DNA of 64,000 bases from NCBI RefSeq assembly GCF_049199905.1, contig NZ_JBLZPK010000048.1, positions 96,455-160,454 on the forward strand, read 5' to 3'. The translations under genes were made by a program, and so were the position numbers. Every line of letters begins with the position of its first letter. Positions within the stretch are counted from its first letter, which is position 1. Positions 34,138 through 43,061 of the stretch are shown in pieces. The stretch comes from Shinella sp032095155. GTDB taxonomy: Bacteria > Pseudomonadota > Alphaproteobacteria > Rhizobiales > Rhizobiaceae. A model generated the notes under the pieces. It made no database searches. It was not told the DNA's origin and worked only from the letters and a program-made list of their open reading frames with translations.

Positions 34138-35334
34138 ATGAAGACGTTTCAGTCAGGCTTTCGCCTGAGCTTGCTTGCCGCCGCGCTGCTTTCGTCGGCC
34201 GCAGTACCCGCATACGCGGACGCCCGGTCCGACGCATTGCAGGCTCTGCCGGAAAACGTGCGCGCGCTCTATACGGACGCCGTCGATGTAGCGCCGGCCG
34301 CCCTCGCCGACTTCAAGGCGCCGGCCAAGCCGTGGCGCTGGTGCCATTCGGAATCCTATATGGGCAACCCCTGGCGCGTGACCTTCAATGACGAGCTCGC
34401 CCGTCTCGTCGACGGCGCCAAGGAAGCCGGCGATGTCTCGGAGTTCATCGTTTCCGACTCCAACGGCGACGCCACGCAGCAAATCTCGCAGATCCGCTCC
34501 TTCATCGAACGCGGCTGCTCGGTCATCACCACGATTGCCGGCTCCTCGACCGCGCTCAATGCCGTCATCGAAGACGCGCAGAAGGCCGGCATTCCCGTCA
34601 TCACATCCGCAGGCGCGGTAACGACGCCCGCTGCCATCAATGTCATGCACAACCAGAACCTCTGGGGCTACCAGATGGGCAAGGGCATAGCCGAGGCGTT
34701 GCCCAATGGCGGCACCATCCTTCAGGTCGAAGGCATTTCCGGTCACCCGCTGGTGCAGCAGGAAAATGCAGGCCTCGACAAGGCCGTTGCCGAAAGCGGC
34801 AACCTGACGATCGCCCGCAAGGTGAGCGGCGAATGGACCGGCACGACCACCAAGTCCGCCGTTCTACAGGCGCTGGCAACAACGCCGCAGCAGATCGATG
34901 CGGTGTGGTCCACCGGCAGCGAGGCCCGCTTCATCGCCGAGGCCTTTCAGCAGGCCGGCCGGCCTCTCCCACTGATAGCAGGCTCCATTTCGGGCGATGC
35001 GCTCGGCTTCTGGCACGAAAACCAGGATACCTTTAAATTCTACGGCGGCGAGGTTTCGCCGCATGTTGCCGCGCAGAACGCGTTCCGCGTCGCCCTGCGC
35101 ATCATCTCGGGTCAGAAGCCGATCGTGAACACGATCATTGCGCCGATGCCCACCATCACGCAGACCGACCTGCCGACCTGGTACAAGGACTGCATGAAGC
35201 CGGATTCGGCCGCGATCTTTCCGATCCCGCCGCAGGACCCGTTCTCGGAAGAGCTGCTCAACGGCTATTTCTCGAACGGCCAGGCAACGCCGCTCTACGA
35301 TTTCGCCAAGGTCCCGGCCTCCTGCGCGAAGTAA
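34138..35334 (+). CDS. periplasmic sugar-binding protein, type I
   Basis: About 398 residues, longer than RbsB (about 300). A clear signal peptide ends at VPAYA-DA. Segments IRSFIERGCSVITTIAGSST, GIPVITSAGAVTTPAAINV and FYGGEVSPHVAAQNAFRVAL show the type I binding-protein fold. The ATG at 34138 has GGAGGAGG upstream. It is first of a rightward operon with a split ATPase, two permeases and an M24 protein; the two LacI-like operators lie just upstream. Confidence 0.88.
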   Translation: MKTFQSGFRLSLLAAALLSSAAVPAYADARSDALQALPENVRALYTDAVDVAPAALADFKAPAKPWRWCHSESYMGNPWRVTFNDELARLVDGAKEAGDVSEFIVSDSNGDATQQISQIRSFIERGCSVITTIAGSSTALNAVIEDAQKAGIPVITSAGAVTTPAAINVMHNQNLWGYQMGKGIAEALPNGGTILQVEGISGHPLVQQENAGLDKAVAESGNLTIARKVSGEWTGTTTKSAVLQALATTPQQIDAVWSTGSEARFIAEAFQQAGRPLPLIAGSISGDALGFWHENQDTFKFYGGEVSPHVAAQNAFRVALRIISGQKPIVNTIIAPMPTITQTDLPTWYKDCMKPDSAAIFPIPPQDPFSEELLNGYFSNGQATPLYDFAKVPASCAK

Positions 35335-35408
35335 TCGCCTGTGCGAGGACCACCGCCGGATGCCCGCCGGTGGTCCCGCCGCGTTCGGCAATGAGAAGGC
35401 TGCTCTGA

Positions 35409-36242
35409 ATGCTTGGTACGACACATCCGCAATCCGGACTGGCGGTCGCGACGTCCCGGATCCATCTCGTCGTCGCCGAGAACGGCGGGGCAACGCCCCA
35501 TCGCGAGGGCAGCGTTGAACTCTCTGTCAGCCACCTGACCAAGCGCTATGGCGAAACGCTGGCCCTCAGCGACGCATCCGTAACGTTCACGGCCGGCATC
35601 CACACGATCCTTGGCGAAAACGGCTCCGGCAAGAGCACGATTCTCAAGATCCTCTCCGGCGTTATTGCGCAAAGCGAGGGCAAAGTTGCCCTGAACGGCC
35701 GCGCGATCAACCCGCGCACGCCGCGCGACATGCATGATCTCGGCCTTTCCACGGTCTTCCAGGAAGTGCTGATCGCGCCACATCGCACGGTTATCGAAAA
35801 CATCTTTCTCGGTTATGACGGCCCGCTCAAGCGGCGGATCGCGAAATCCGCGCGCGCGCCGCTCGCCGACGCGCTGCTTGCGGAAATCTCGCGCTTCCCC
35901 ATCCCGTTGTCGGCGCCGGCCGGAGAACTGCCGCTCGCAAGTCAGCAACTCATCGTTCTCGCCCGCGCCCTCGTCCGCCTGCCGTCCATCCTGCTGCTCG
36001 ACGAGGCGACGGCCGCCCTCGACTATGCCGACCGCGATCTCGTCTTCAATGCGATCGAAAACTATGCGGCTGCCGGCAACATCGTCATCTTCATTTCTCA
36101 CCGTCTTGAAGAGGTACGCCGTCTGTCCGACCGCGTCACCGTGCTCAGAAGCGGACACATCGTCGAAACGCTCGAGCGGGACGGCATTACCGCCGAGAGG
36201 CTCCTGAAGCTAATGGCCCCGGAGGCGGCGATCCATGCCTGA
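35409..36242 (+). CDS. ABC ATPase, N-terminal half of an RbsA-type protein (split gene)
   Basis: A 277-residue single nucleotide-binding domain matching the first half of RbsA. Walker A GENGSGKST, Q-loop VFQEVLIAP, Walker B ILLLDEATAALD and switch FISHRLEEV are intact. The signature is degenerate: PLASQQ where RbsA has LSxGQQ. About 35 non-homologous residues precede the domain. It overlaps the next gene, which encodes the second half, by eight bases. Together they equal one RbsA (about 500 residues). Confidence 0.85.
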   Translation: MLGTTHPQSGLAVATSRIHLVVAENGGATPHREGSVELSVSHLTKRYGETLALSDASVTFTAGIHTILGENGSGKSTILKILSGVIAQSEGKVALNGRAINPRTPRDMHDLGLSTVFQEVLIAPHRTVIENIFLGYDGPLKRRIAKSARAPLADALLAEISRFPIPLSAPAGELPLASQQLIVLARALVRLPSILLLDEATAALDYADRDLVFNAIENYAAAGNIVIFISHRLEEVRRLSDRVTVLRSGHIVETLERDGITAERLLKLMAPEAAIHA

Positions 36243-36996
36243 CGACACCATCCTTCTGCGCTACGACAGCCTCGTCCTCGCGCCTGGAAGGGCGCCGCTG
36301 TCCGGCGCCATCCGTGCCGGCGAGATAACCGGCATCGCCGGCCTCGAAGGCCATGGGCAGGAGCAATTCCTGTTGGCACTGGCCGGCCTCGGCCGGATCC
36401 GCGAAGGCGCGATTACCGTCGAGACGACAGATCGCGGCCCGCTCGGCTATCGCGATCACTACGAAGCGGCGCGGCACGGCGTTGTCTACCTGCCGCGCGA
36501 CCGGCGGGCGACCGGCATTTTCCCCGTCCTCTCCGTGCTGGACAATTTCGCAATACCATCCATGCCGCGTTTTTCTCTGGCCGGCATCCTGAACCGCAAG
36601 CGCCTGAAGGACGAACTCGCCGCCTACACGGACTTCCTGTCGATCCGCTACCCCTCGGCCGATGCACCGATTTCCGCACTCAGCGGCGGAAACCAGCAGA
36701 AGGTACTGCTGGCGCGCCTGCTCGCGCTCAAGCCGCGCGTCATGCTGCTCAACGACCCGACGCGCGGTGTCGATCTCAACACGCGCCTCAAATTCTACGA
36801 AGCATTCCGCAAGCTCGCGGCCGAAAACGGCATCGCCCTCGTCATCCTCTCGAGCGAGATCGAGGAAATCCTCACGCTTTGCGACACGGTCTCGATCTTC
36901 CGGGATTTCGAATGCAGCACGGTTCTCGACCGCGCCTCCATGTCGATGGAGCGCGTCATGTCCGCCATGTTCGGTCAGGAAGGAGTGCAGGCATGA
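36235..36996 (+). CDS. ABC ATPase, C-terminal half of an RbsA-type protein (split gene)
   Basis: A 253-residue domain matching the second half of RbsA. Walker A is degenerate (GLEGHGQEQ), the signature LSGGNQQKVLLARLL is intact, and Walker B is altered (VMLLNDPTRGVD: Asn and Asp where Asp and Glu are usual). It probably cannot hydrolyse ATP alone, but supplies the signature that completes the active site of the first half. It overlaps both the preceding gene (8 bp) and the next permease (4 bp). Confidence 0.85.
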   Translation: MPDDTILLRYDSLVLAPGRAPLSGAIRAGEITGIAGLEGHGQEQFLLALAGLGRIREGAITVETTDRGPLGYRDHYEAARHGVVYLPRDRRATGIFPVLSVLDNFAIPSMPRFSLAGILNRKRLKDELAAYTDFLSIRYPSADAPISALSGGNQQKVLLARLLALKPRVMLLNDPTRGVDLNTRLKFYEAFRKLAAENGIALVILSSEIEEILTLCDTVSIFRDFECSTVLDRASMSMERVMSAMFGQEGVQA

Positions 36997-37970
36997 GCAC
37001 CGATCCAATGACATTTAACAAACCGCACTTCTGGGATCGCAGCGAAACACGCCTCGCAGCGATCCTTTTCGTCGTACTCATTCTGCTCAACGCCGTTCTC
37101 AACCCCGTTCGGTTCTCCCCGGCGAACTGGTCGACCGTACTCGGCCTCGCCGCCCCGATGATCCTTGCAACCATGGCGACGACGCTGCCGTTCCTCGCCG
37201 GTCGCGGCTCCATTGATGTATCGGTCGGCCCACTCATGGGCCTTATCAACGTCATCCTCATCAAGGTGGTCATCGGTGATCTCGGCATATCCTCGCCCTG
37301 GATCATCGTTCCGGCCGCTCTCCTGCTCGGGCTTGCCTCCGGTGCCCTGAACGGCTTCCTGGCCGCGATCCTGCGCATCCAGCCGATCGTTGCGACACTC
37401 TCGACCTATCTTATCTATAGCGGCCTTGCGCTCTCCATTCTGCCCTCGCCGTCCGGCACCGTGCCGGGATGGCTGTCTGCGCTTTCAGGCCCGTTGTCCT
37501 TCATCCCCGTCGGTGTCGTCATCGTCGCCTGGCCCTTCTTCAAGCGGTTGCCATTCTACGAGCTTCTGATGGCCGTCGGCAGCGATGATCGCGCCGCGTT
37601 TACCGCCGGGGTGAATGTGCCCGTCATCCGGTTCTTCGCCTATGTGTTTTCCGGTCTGGTTGCCGGTGTCGCGGCCCTTGCGCTAACCGCACTGATCGGG
37701 TCCGGCGACCCGAACATCGGGCCCGGCTATACGCTGATCGCCATTGCGGCGGCAGCGCTCGGCGGCGTCAGTCTCGCCGGCGGCGTCGGCGGGCTGGCGG
37801 CAGCCTTCATCGGCGCGGCCGATATCTTCCTGCTGCAGAACGTGCTGACCTCCTTCAACGTCTCCACCTTCATGCTGCAGGCCGCCTATGGCCTCGTTCT
37901 GGTGCTCGCCGTTTGCCTCAATTCCGAAACGCTCAAAGCACGGTTCCAGACTTGGAAGGCCAGCCGATGA
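36993..37970 (+). CDS. sugar ABC transporter permease, RbsC type (first)
   Basis: About 325 residues from the ATG at 36993, which overlaps the preceding stop (ATGA). It has multiple hydrophobic helices, GRGSIDVSVGPLMGLINV in the conserved loop (Gly-Arg-Gly-Ser for the usual G-x-G-I-D), IQPIVATLSTYLIYSGLAL and ALGGVSLAGGVGGLAA. It pairs with the next permease as a heterodimer. Confidence 0.9.
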   Translation: MSTDPMTFNKPHFWDRSETRLAAILFVVLILLNAVLNPVRFSPANWSTVLGLAAPMILATMATTLPFLAGRGSIDVSVGPLMGLINVILIKVVIGDLGISSPWIIVPAALLLGLASGALNGFLAAILRIQPIVATLSTYLIYSGLALSILPSPSGTVPGWLSALSGPLSFIPVGVVIVAWPFFKRLPFYELLMAVGSDDRAAFTAGVNVPVIRFFAYVFSGLVAGVAALALTALIGSGDPNIGPGYTLIAIAAAALGGVSLAGGVGGLAAAFIGAADIFLLQNVLTSFNVSTFMLQAAYGLVLVLAVCLNSETLKARFQTWKASR

Positions 37971-38923
37971 CGATCGCCCTCTTCTCCAATCGCGCCCTGA
38001 TCGCCTTCATTGGCGTGGTCGTCGTCTTCCTGCTCGGAACGATCTTCATTCCGGGCTTCGGCAGCGCGTTCTCGGTGCGTGCCATGCTGATCCTGGCATC
38101 GCTCTTGGCGATCGCCGCCCTGGGCCAGACGCTCGTCATGATCCTCGGCGGCATCGACCTTTCGATCCCCTTCGTGATCGGTTTCGCCAACGTCGTCTTC
38201 GCCAGCCTGTATGGCAGCGGCATGCCGGCTTTACCGGCCTTTCTCATCGTCATCGCCTGCGCTGGCACAATCGGCGCGGTGTCCGGCGCGCTATCGGCTG
38301 GCCTCTCGATCCACCCGCTGATCGTCACGCTCGGCGTCGGCACGATCGTTCAGGCCGCCGTGCAGCTTTGGACACGCGGCCTTCCTACCGGCTCGGCGCC
38401 GCCGTTTATCAATGACTTCGTTTCGCTCGGCGGAACGATTGGCCCGCTGCCCTTTCCCTGGCTGATCCCGTTCACGCTCGCGCTGACACTCGGATGCGTC
38501 TTTGTCTTGCAGCGAACGGTCTACGGCCGTCGCCTCTATGCGCTCGGCTCCAACCTGAAGGCGGCGGAACTTGCCCTCGTGCGACCGGTTGCGATGTGGA
38601 CGACGACGTTTGCACTCAGTGCGGCCTTCGCCGCCCTTGCGGGTATCCTGCTTGTCGGATTTACGGGTTCGTCGAGCGCAACCGTCGGCACGCCCTATCT
38701 GTTCCAGACGGTTTCAGCGGTGGTGATCGGCGGTACCGCGCTGATCGGCGGACGCGGCGGTTTCGTCGGCACGGTCGCCGGTGCCATTGTCCTCGTCGAA
38801 CTGCGCACGGTGCTGATCGGCTTTGGCCTGTCGGAGGCGCTGGTTCAGTCCGCACTCGGCCTGCTAATCCTCCTGCTGGTTGCGGCTTACGGACGCGACC
38901 AGCACATCCGCAACCTGATCTGA
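37967..38923 (+). CDS. sugar ABC transporter permease, RbsC type (second)
   Basis: About 318 residues, starting at the ATG at 37967 that overlaps the preceding stop. Family segments are LGGIDLSIPFVIGFANVV, IHPLIVTLGVGTIVQAAV and VVIGGTALIGGRGGFVG. The helices and loop pattern match RbsC-like permeases. It lies 10 bp before the M24-family gene. Confidence 0.9.
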   Translation: MTIALFSNRALIAFIGVVVVFLLGTIFIPGFGSAFSVRAMLILASLLAIAALGQTLVMILGGIDLSIPFVIGFANVVFASLYGSGMPALPAFLIVIACAGTIGAVSGALSAGLSIHPLIVTLGVGTIVQAAVQLWTRGLPTGSAPPFINDFVSLGGTIGPLPFPWLIPFTLALTLGCVFVLQRTVYGRRLYALGSNLKAAELALVRPVAMWTTTFALSAAFAALAGILLVGFTGSSSATVGTPYLFQTVSAVVIGGTALIGGRGGFVGTVAGAIVLVELRTVLIGFGLSEALVQSALGLLILLLVAAYGRDQHIRNLI

Positions 38924-38933
38924 GGAGAGGCCC

Positions 38934-40055
38934 ATGGACGAACGACTTGCAAAAACCATCGCCGCGATCAGAGAATCCGGCGCGGACTGGGGCCTCTTTA
39001 CCAGTCCCGACGGCGTCGCCTATGCGCTTGGCCATATCTCCGGCATCGAGGCCGGCCCTTCGCCTTTCGCAGGCGGCCCCAGCCTCGGCATCGTAGGTGT
39101 GAACGGTGAAACCGGGCTGCTCGTCACCAATCTGGAGGCAGGGACCGGCAGTTGGGCCGATCTCGTCGTCACCTATACGGGCTTCTCGTTCAAGGAGCCG
39201 ACCGATATCTTCGCGAACTACGTTTCGGAGGCGAGGGTCCTGCTGCAACGCCTAAAGGTCGGTGGAAAAATCGCGGTCGAGCACCACGCTCTACCCGCTT
39301 CGATCCTCCCGCTGCTGGAAGGCAACGCGATCGTTCCCGTGGAGCCAGCCTTCCGGCGCCAGCGCGCCATCAAGACCAGAACCGAAATCGGCCTGCTGCG
39401 CGAAGCGGCGCTGACGGCCTCAGAGGGCCAGAAGGCGTTCCTTTCAACGACCCGTGCCGGGATGAGTGAACTTGACGTGTTCGCCGCCGTCCGCTTGGCC
39501 ATGGAAACCCGCGCCGGCGAACGGTTGCCGGTGACTGGAGATCTGATCTCCGGGCGCGGGCGTACGTCGCAGTTCATGGGGTGGCCAGGCAACCGCATCC
39601 TCGAAAGAGGCGATCCGCTGATCTGCGATCTCGCACCGCGCGTCGCCGGTTACTGGGGCGATAGCTGTGCATCCGCGATGATCGGGCAACCGTCGTCCGG
39701 CTTCGAAAAGCTCTTCAGCGCCGCCCGCACTGCATTGGACCTGGCAATCGAAACCATCCGCCCCGGCCTTGGCATCGACACGCTCGACCAGCGCCTGCAG
39801 GCGTCGATCACCCGACACGGCTATTCCTACGCGCACCATTCCGGCCATTCGATCGGTACGAGCGTGCATGAATGGCCACGCCTGGTGGCCTATGAACGAG
39901 AGACGCTGAGGGAAGACATGGTGATCATGGTCGAGCCGACAGCGCTCGATCCTGACATCGGCGGAGTGCGGCTCGAATACATGCTGCGGGTAACGTCGAC
40001 CGGCTGCGAGGTGCTCACCGACTTCGAGCACCGTCCGGGCATTCCAGCGCGCTAA
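38934..40055 (+). CDS. M24-family metallopeptidase/creatinase-like protein
   Basis: A 373-residue protein with the two-domain aminopeptidase P/creatinase layout. The pita-bread domain has the full metal-ligand set: Asp in LICDLAPR and GYWGDSC, His in HHSGHSIGTSVHEWP, Glu in MVEPTALDP and RLEYMLRV. It may be a dipeptidase or a C-N hydrolase acting on the imported compound. Having such a gene in a sugar-type ABC operon is less usual. Its end overlaps the end of the convergent LacI gene by four bases. Confidence 0.88.
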   Translation: MDERLAKTIAAIRESGADWGLFTSPDGVAYALGHISGIEAGPSPFAGGPSLGIVGVNGETGLLVTNLEAGTGSWADLVVTYTGFSFKEPTDIFANYVSEARVLLQRLKVGGKIAVEHHALPASILPLLEGNAIVPVEPAFRRQRAIKTRTEIGLLREAALTASEGQKAFLSTTRAGMSELDVFAAVRLAMETRAGERLPVTGDLISGRGRTSQFMGWPGNRILERGDPLICDLAPRVAGYWGDSCASAMIGQPSSGFEKLFSAARTALDLAIETIRPGLGIDTLDQRLQASITRHGYSYAHHSGHSIGTSVHEWPRLVAYERETLREDMVIMVEPTALDPDIGGVRLEYMLRVTSTGCEVLTDFEHRPGIPAR

Positions 40056-41098
40056 CCGCTATCGCGGATCATTAGCTTGAAGCCCATGTCGATCAGCGTG
40101 GTTTCGGACTGGATGCCGCGCATGCCCTCGAGAAGAAGGCGCCCGGCCTCACGGCCGATTTCCGCCGAGGGCACCGATACTGTTGTCAGCGACGGAATGA
40201 GGTGTCGGGCGAGCTCGAAATCACCAAAGCCGGTAATGGCAAGTCGCTCCGGCACTTTGAGCCCGATGCGCACGCTTTCCTGCAGCGCGCCCGAGGCAAT
40301 GATGTCACTCGAAAACATCACGGCATCCGCTTCGGGATAGCGCGCAAGTGCCTTGCGCAGCAGGTCCGCGCCGGACGCCATGGTCAAGGGCAGGTCGCGT
40401 GATATGGAGATGCGCGGCGTCTTACCGGGAAACAATTCCTCCATGACGGCAGCAAACCCGTCCCGGCGTTCGGCCGCGCGGCTGTCGCCCTTGCGCAGAA
40501 CGCCGGCAAAAACGATGTTCGTTCGCCCAGAGCGCACCAGATGCCGCGCCATTTCCGCAATGGCTACCGTGTTGGAAAAGCCGACGAGCCGATCGATCGG
40601 CTTTTCCGTCATGTCCCAGCCTTCGACGACTGGAATGCCGGCACGTTTCAACATGGTCACGCTGGCGCGGGTGTGGTGCGCGCCGATCAGGAACACGCCA
40701 TCCGGCCGTCGTCCGAGCAGGCTGCGGATCACCTCCTCCTCGCGGTCCAACCGGTAATCGGTGTTGCCGAGAAATATCTGATAGCCCTCGCGATGCAGGA
40801 CCTCGGAGAAGTGCTGCATGGTCTCAGCGAAGACGGAGGCCGACAGCGTCGGAATGACGGCAGCGACGGTATTGCTCTTATGCGAAGCAAGATGACTAGC
40901 CGCGAGATTGTGGACGTAGTGCGTCTTCCTGATCGCATCGTCGATGATCTTGCGGTTTTCCGGTGTCACGGTATCGGGAAAGCGAAGCGCGCGTGAAACC
41001 GTCTGCATGGAGACGCCAGCGGCGGCGGCGACATCCGCCATCGTCACCCCTGAGCCCTTTCGGCGGCCACGTTTTGCAGGCTGCTTTTCCTCCGTCAC
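40052..41098 (-). CDS. LacI-family transcriptional regulator (operon-terminal)
   Basis: About 348 residues. The helix-turn-helix VTMADVAAAAGVSMQTVSRA is followed by the hinge helix NLAASHLASHKSNTVAAVIP and a full ligand-binding domain ending in a typical LLLEGMRG segment. The GTG at 41098 is preferred over the ATG at 41119 because it overlaps the stop of the lactonase gene as GTGA. The gene is therefore translationally coupled to the catabolic operon. It is a candidate to bind the AGCGCT sites at 33968, 34041 and 42259. Confidence 0.9.
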   Translation of the reverse strand: MTEEKQPAKRGRRKGSGVTMADVAAAAGVSMQTVSRALRFPDTVTPENRKIIDDAIRKTHYVHNLAASHLASHKSNTVAAVIPTLSASVFAETMQHFSEVLHREGYQIFLGNTDYRLDREEEVIRSLLGRRPDGVFLIGAHHTRASVTMLKRAGIPVVEGWDMTEKPIDRLVGFSNTVAIAEMARHLVRSGRTNIVFAGVLRKGDSRAAERRDGFAAVMEELFPGKTPRISISRDLPLTMASGADLLRKALARYPEADAVMFSSDIIASGALQESVRIGLKVPERLAITGFGDFELARHLIPSLTTVSVPSAEIGREAGRLLLEGMRGIQSETTLIDMGFKLMIRDSG

Positions 41099-42186
41099 GG
41101 TATGAAGGGCCGCACGCATACGGGTGTGCCGATCTCGATACGCCTTCCGCTGTCCGTCAGCGCACCCGTCTCCTCGTTTCGCCGAAAGATCACGATCGCA
41201 TCACCGTTCTGGTTGGCGACCAGCACATGGCGACCGCTCGGAGTGAGCGCGAAATTGCGCGGCGTCTTGCCACCCGAAGGTTGGATATCCTGCAGCGTCA
41301 ACTGACCCGTCGCCTGATCGACCATGAAACACGCTATACTGTCCTCGCCCCGGTTCGAACAATAGAGGAAACGCCCGTCCGGTGACAGATGAATATCTGC
41401 GCCATGAGATTCCACGCCGGGCCGGATCGTTGACAGCGTCTGCTTGAGCGTCATGCTGCCAGCGTCGCGTGCAACGAAGGACACCGTGGAATCCAACTCG
41501 TTGGAAATATAAATGAAACGACCGTTCGCATGCTGCGCGACATGGCGAGGCCCCGCGCCTGCCGGCAGCGTCACGCTGGCGGATCGCATGAGCGTACCGT
41601 CGTTCGAAAGTGCATATTCCACGACCTGATCGAGGCCCAGATCGGCGACGAGGACAACGCCTCCCTCGGGAATCTCGCTTACAATATGGGCATGTGGCCG
41701 CTCCTGCCGGTCGGCGACCGGGCCGAGCGGGCCATCAAGCCGCACCGAAGTCGCAGCCGGTGCAAGACCGCCATCCTTCCGGATGGGGAAAACCGCAACG
41801 GACTGGTCCGGGCCATCGCCGCCCATGGAGTAGTTGGCGACAAGCACAAAACGTCGATCACGCGACACCATGTTATAGGCCGAGATGCTGCCGAGTGTCG
41901 GCTGCTTGTTGATATAGGTGAGCGTCTTCGTTGCAGGTGAAAAACGGAAAGCACTGACCGTGCCCTCATGCCAGCCGAACACCTCCGAATTGGCGTAGAC
42001 TACGCCAGAGGCGGCGTTGACGCTCAGGAAGGTGGGATTGTCGATGGTCGACGTGTTGGCAAGGCGCGTCCAGCCCAGCGCATCCTCGTCGAAGGAAAAG
42101 ATGGTGAGCCCCTCGCCGCGGGCACCCTGGAAATAGGGTGCCTCGCGATTGAGCGATCCGACGGCGAGATAAAGAGGTTGGCTCAC
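41095..42186 (-). CDS. lactonase family protein (seven-bladed beta-propeller, Pgl-like)
   Basis: A 363-residue protein of the bacterial 6-phosphogluconolactonase/muconate-cycloisomerase-like propeller family. Repeating blades contain NPTFLSVNAASGVVYANSE, GPRHVAQHANGRFIYISNEL, GADIHLSPDGRFLYCSNRG and TPRNFALTPSGRHVLVANQN. It hydrolyses an aldonolactone made by the dehydrogenases of the operon (Gfo/Idh/MocA or SDR). It lies 77 bp after the SDR stop, a gap containing a possible LacI site. Confidence 0.9.
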   Translation of the reverse strand: MSQPLYLAVGSLNREAPYFQGARGEGLTIFSFDEDALGWTRLANTSTIDNPTFLSVNAASGVVYANSEVFGWHEGTVSAFRFSPATKTLTYINKQPTLGSISAYNMVSRDRRFVLVANYSMGGDGPDQSVAVFPIRKDGGLAPAATSVRLDGPLGPVADRQERPHAHIVSEIPEGGVVLVADLGLDQVVEYALSNDGTLMRSASVTLPAGAGPRHVAQHANGRFIYISNELDSTVSFVARDAGSMTLKQTLSTIRPGVESHGADIHLSPDGRFLYCSNRGEDSIACFMVDQATGQLTLQDIQPSGGKTPRNFALTPSGRHVLVANQNGDAIVIFRRNEETGALTDSGRRIEIGTPVCVRPFIP

Positions 42187-42258
42187 GCGAAAACTCCAGT
42201 GCTGCAGGCATCACGGGGCGCGGTCATGCCCCGGCCCGACATGGCATATTCGCATCTT

Positions 42259-42266
42259 TAGCGCTA
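42259..42266. promoter_or_regulatory. possible LacI-type operator within the operon
   Basis: TAGCGCTA, palindromic, containing on the minus strand AGCGCTAA as in the sites at 33968 and 34041. It sits 73-80 bp before the lactonase-lacI gene pair and touches the SDR stop codon. An eight-base match is expected about twice by chance in this window, so the support is weak. Confidence 0.3.
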
Positions 42267-43061
42267 GTTCATCACCCAGCCGCCATCGACATTCAATGTC
42301 TGCCCGGTAATGAAACCGGCAGCATCCGACGCCAGAAACATCAGGGCGTTGGCAATGTCGCTGGCGCTACCGCGCCGCTTGATCGCCTGATGATCCAGCA
42401 CAAAGCGGGTGTAGCCCTCGGGATCGGGATGGATCTTCTCCGCATCCGTCGGGAAGGCGCCGGGCGAAACCGCGTTGACCGTGATACCATAGGCGCCGAA
42501 CTCTCGTGCCCAGGCGCGTGCAAGGCCGATGAGCGCGCCCTTCGACTGGACATAGGGCGAAAGATTGGCCCAGCCGCCATTCGAGGTGACGCTGGCGATG
42601 TTGATGATACGCCCCCAGCCCTGTTCGCGCATATGCGGCAGCGCCACCTGAACGCAGACGATGCCGGCATCCACATTGATGCGCTGGACCCGCTGCATTT
42701 CCTCAAGGGAATAATTCTCGAATGGTTTTGAGGGATAGATGGCGGCATTGTTGATGACCACATCGAAGCCGCCGACCTCGCGCGACAGCTCTTCGAGAGA
42801 CGTGCGCAACGCTGCGAGATCCGAGAGGTCGATGGCCTGGATTACCAGATTGCCGAGGCCCTCCTTGTCCGCCGAGGTCTGCAAGGCCGCGTTCTTCAAG
42901 GGATCGTTGTCTAGGGCGACGACCTTTGCGCCGGCCCGGAGGAAATTCAACGTGGTCTCCGCACCGAGCCCTCCAGCCGCACCGGTATACAGGATGACCT
43001 TGCCAGCGACCGAGATCATGGAGTTCTCCTTCTGCACGGGCTGCTGTGCCTGCATGTTCAT
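42264..43061 (-). CDS. SDR-family oxidoreductase
   Basis: Up to 265 residues. The ATG at 43061 overlaps the preceding stop (ATGA) with GGAGGG upstream; an internal ATG at 43019 has an even better AAGGAG and would remove a 14-residue Gln-rich extension. Cofactor motif TGAAGGLG, NNAA, catalytic SVTSN and Y-V-Q-S-K are present, and GQTLNVDGGW closes the protein. It probably oxidises the sugar or its ketone in the operon's pathway. Confidence 0.9.
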   Translation of the reverse strand: MNMQAQQPVQKENSMISVAGKVILYTGAAGGLGAETTLNFLRAGAKVVALDNDPLKNAALQTSADKEGLGNLVIQAIDLSDLAALRTSLEELSREVGGFDVVINNAAIYPSKPFENYSLEEMQRVQRINVDAGIVCVQVALPHMREQGWGRIINIASVTSNGGWANLSPYVQSKGALIGLARAWAREFGAYGITVNAVSPGAFPTDAEKIHPDPEGYTRFVLDHQAIKRRGSASDIANALMFLASDAAGFITGQTLNVDGGWVMN

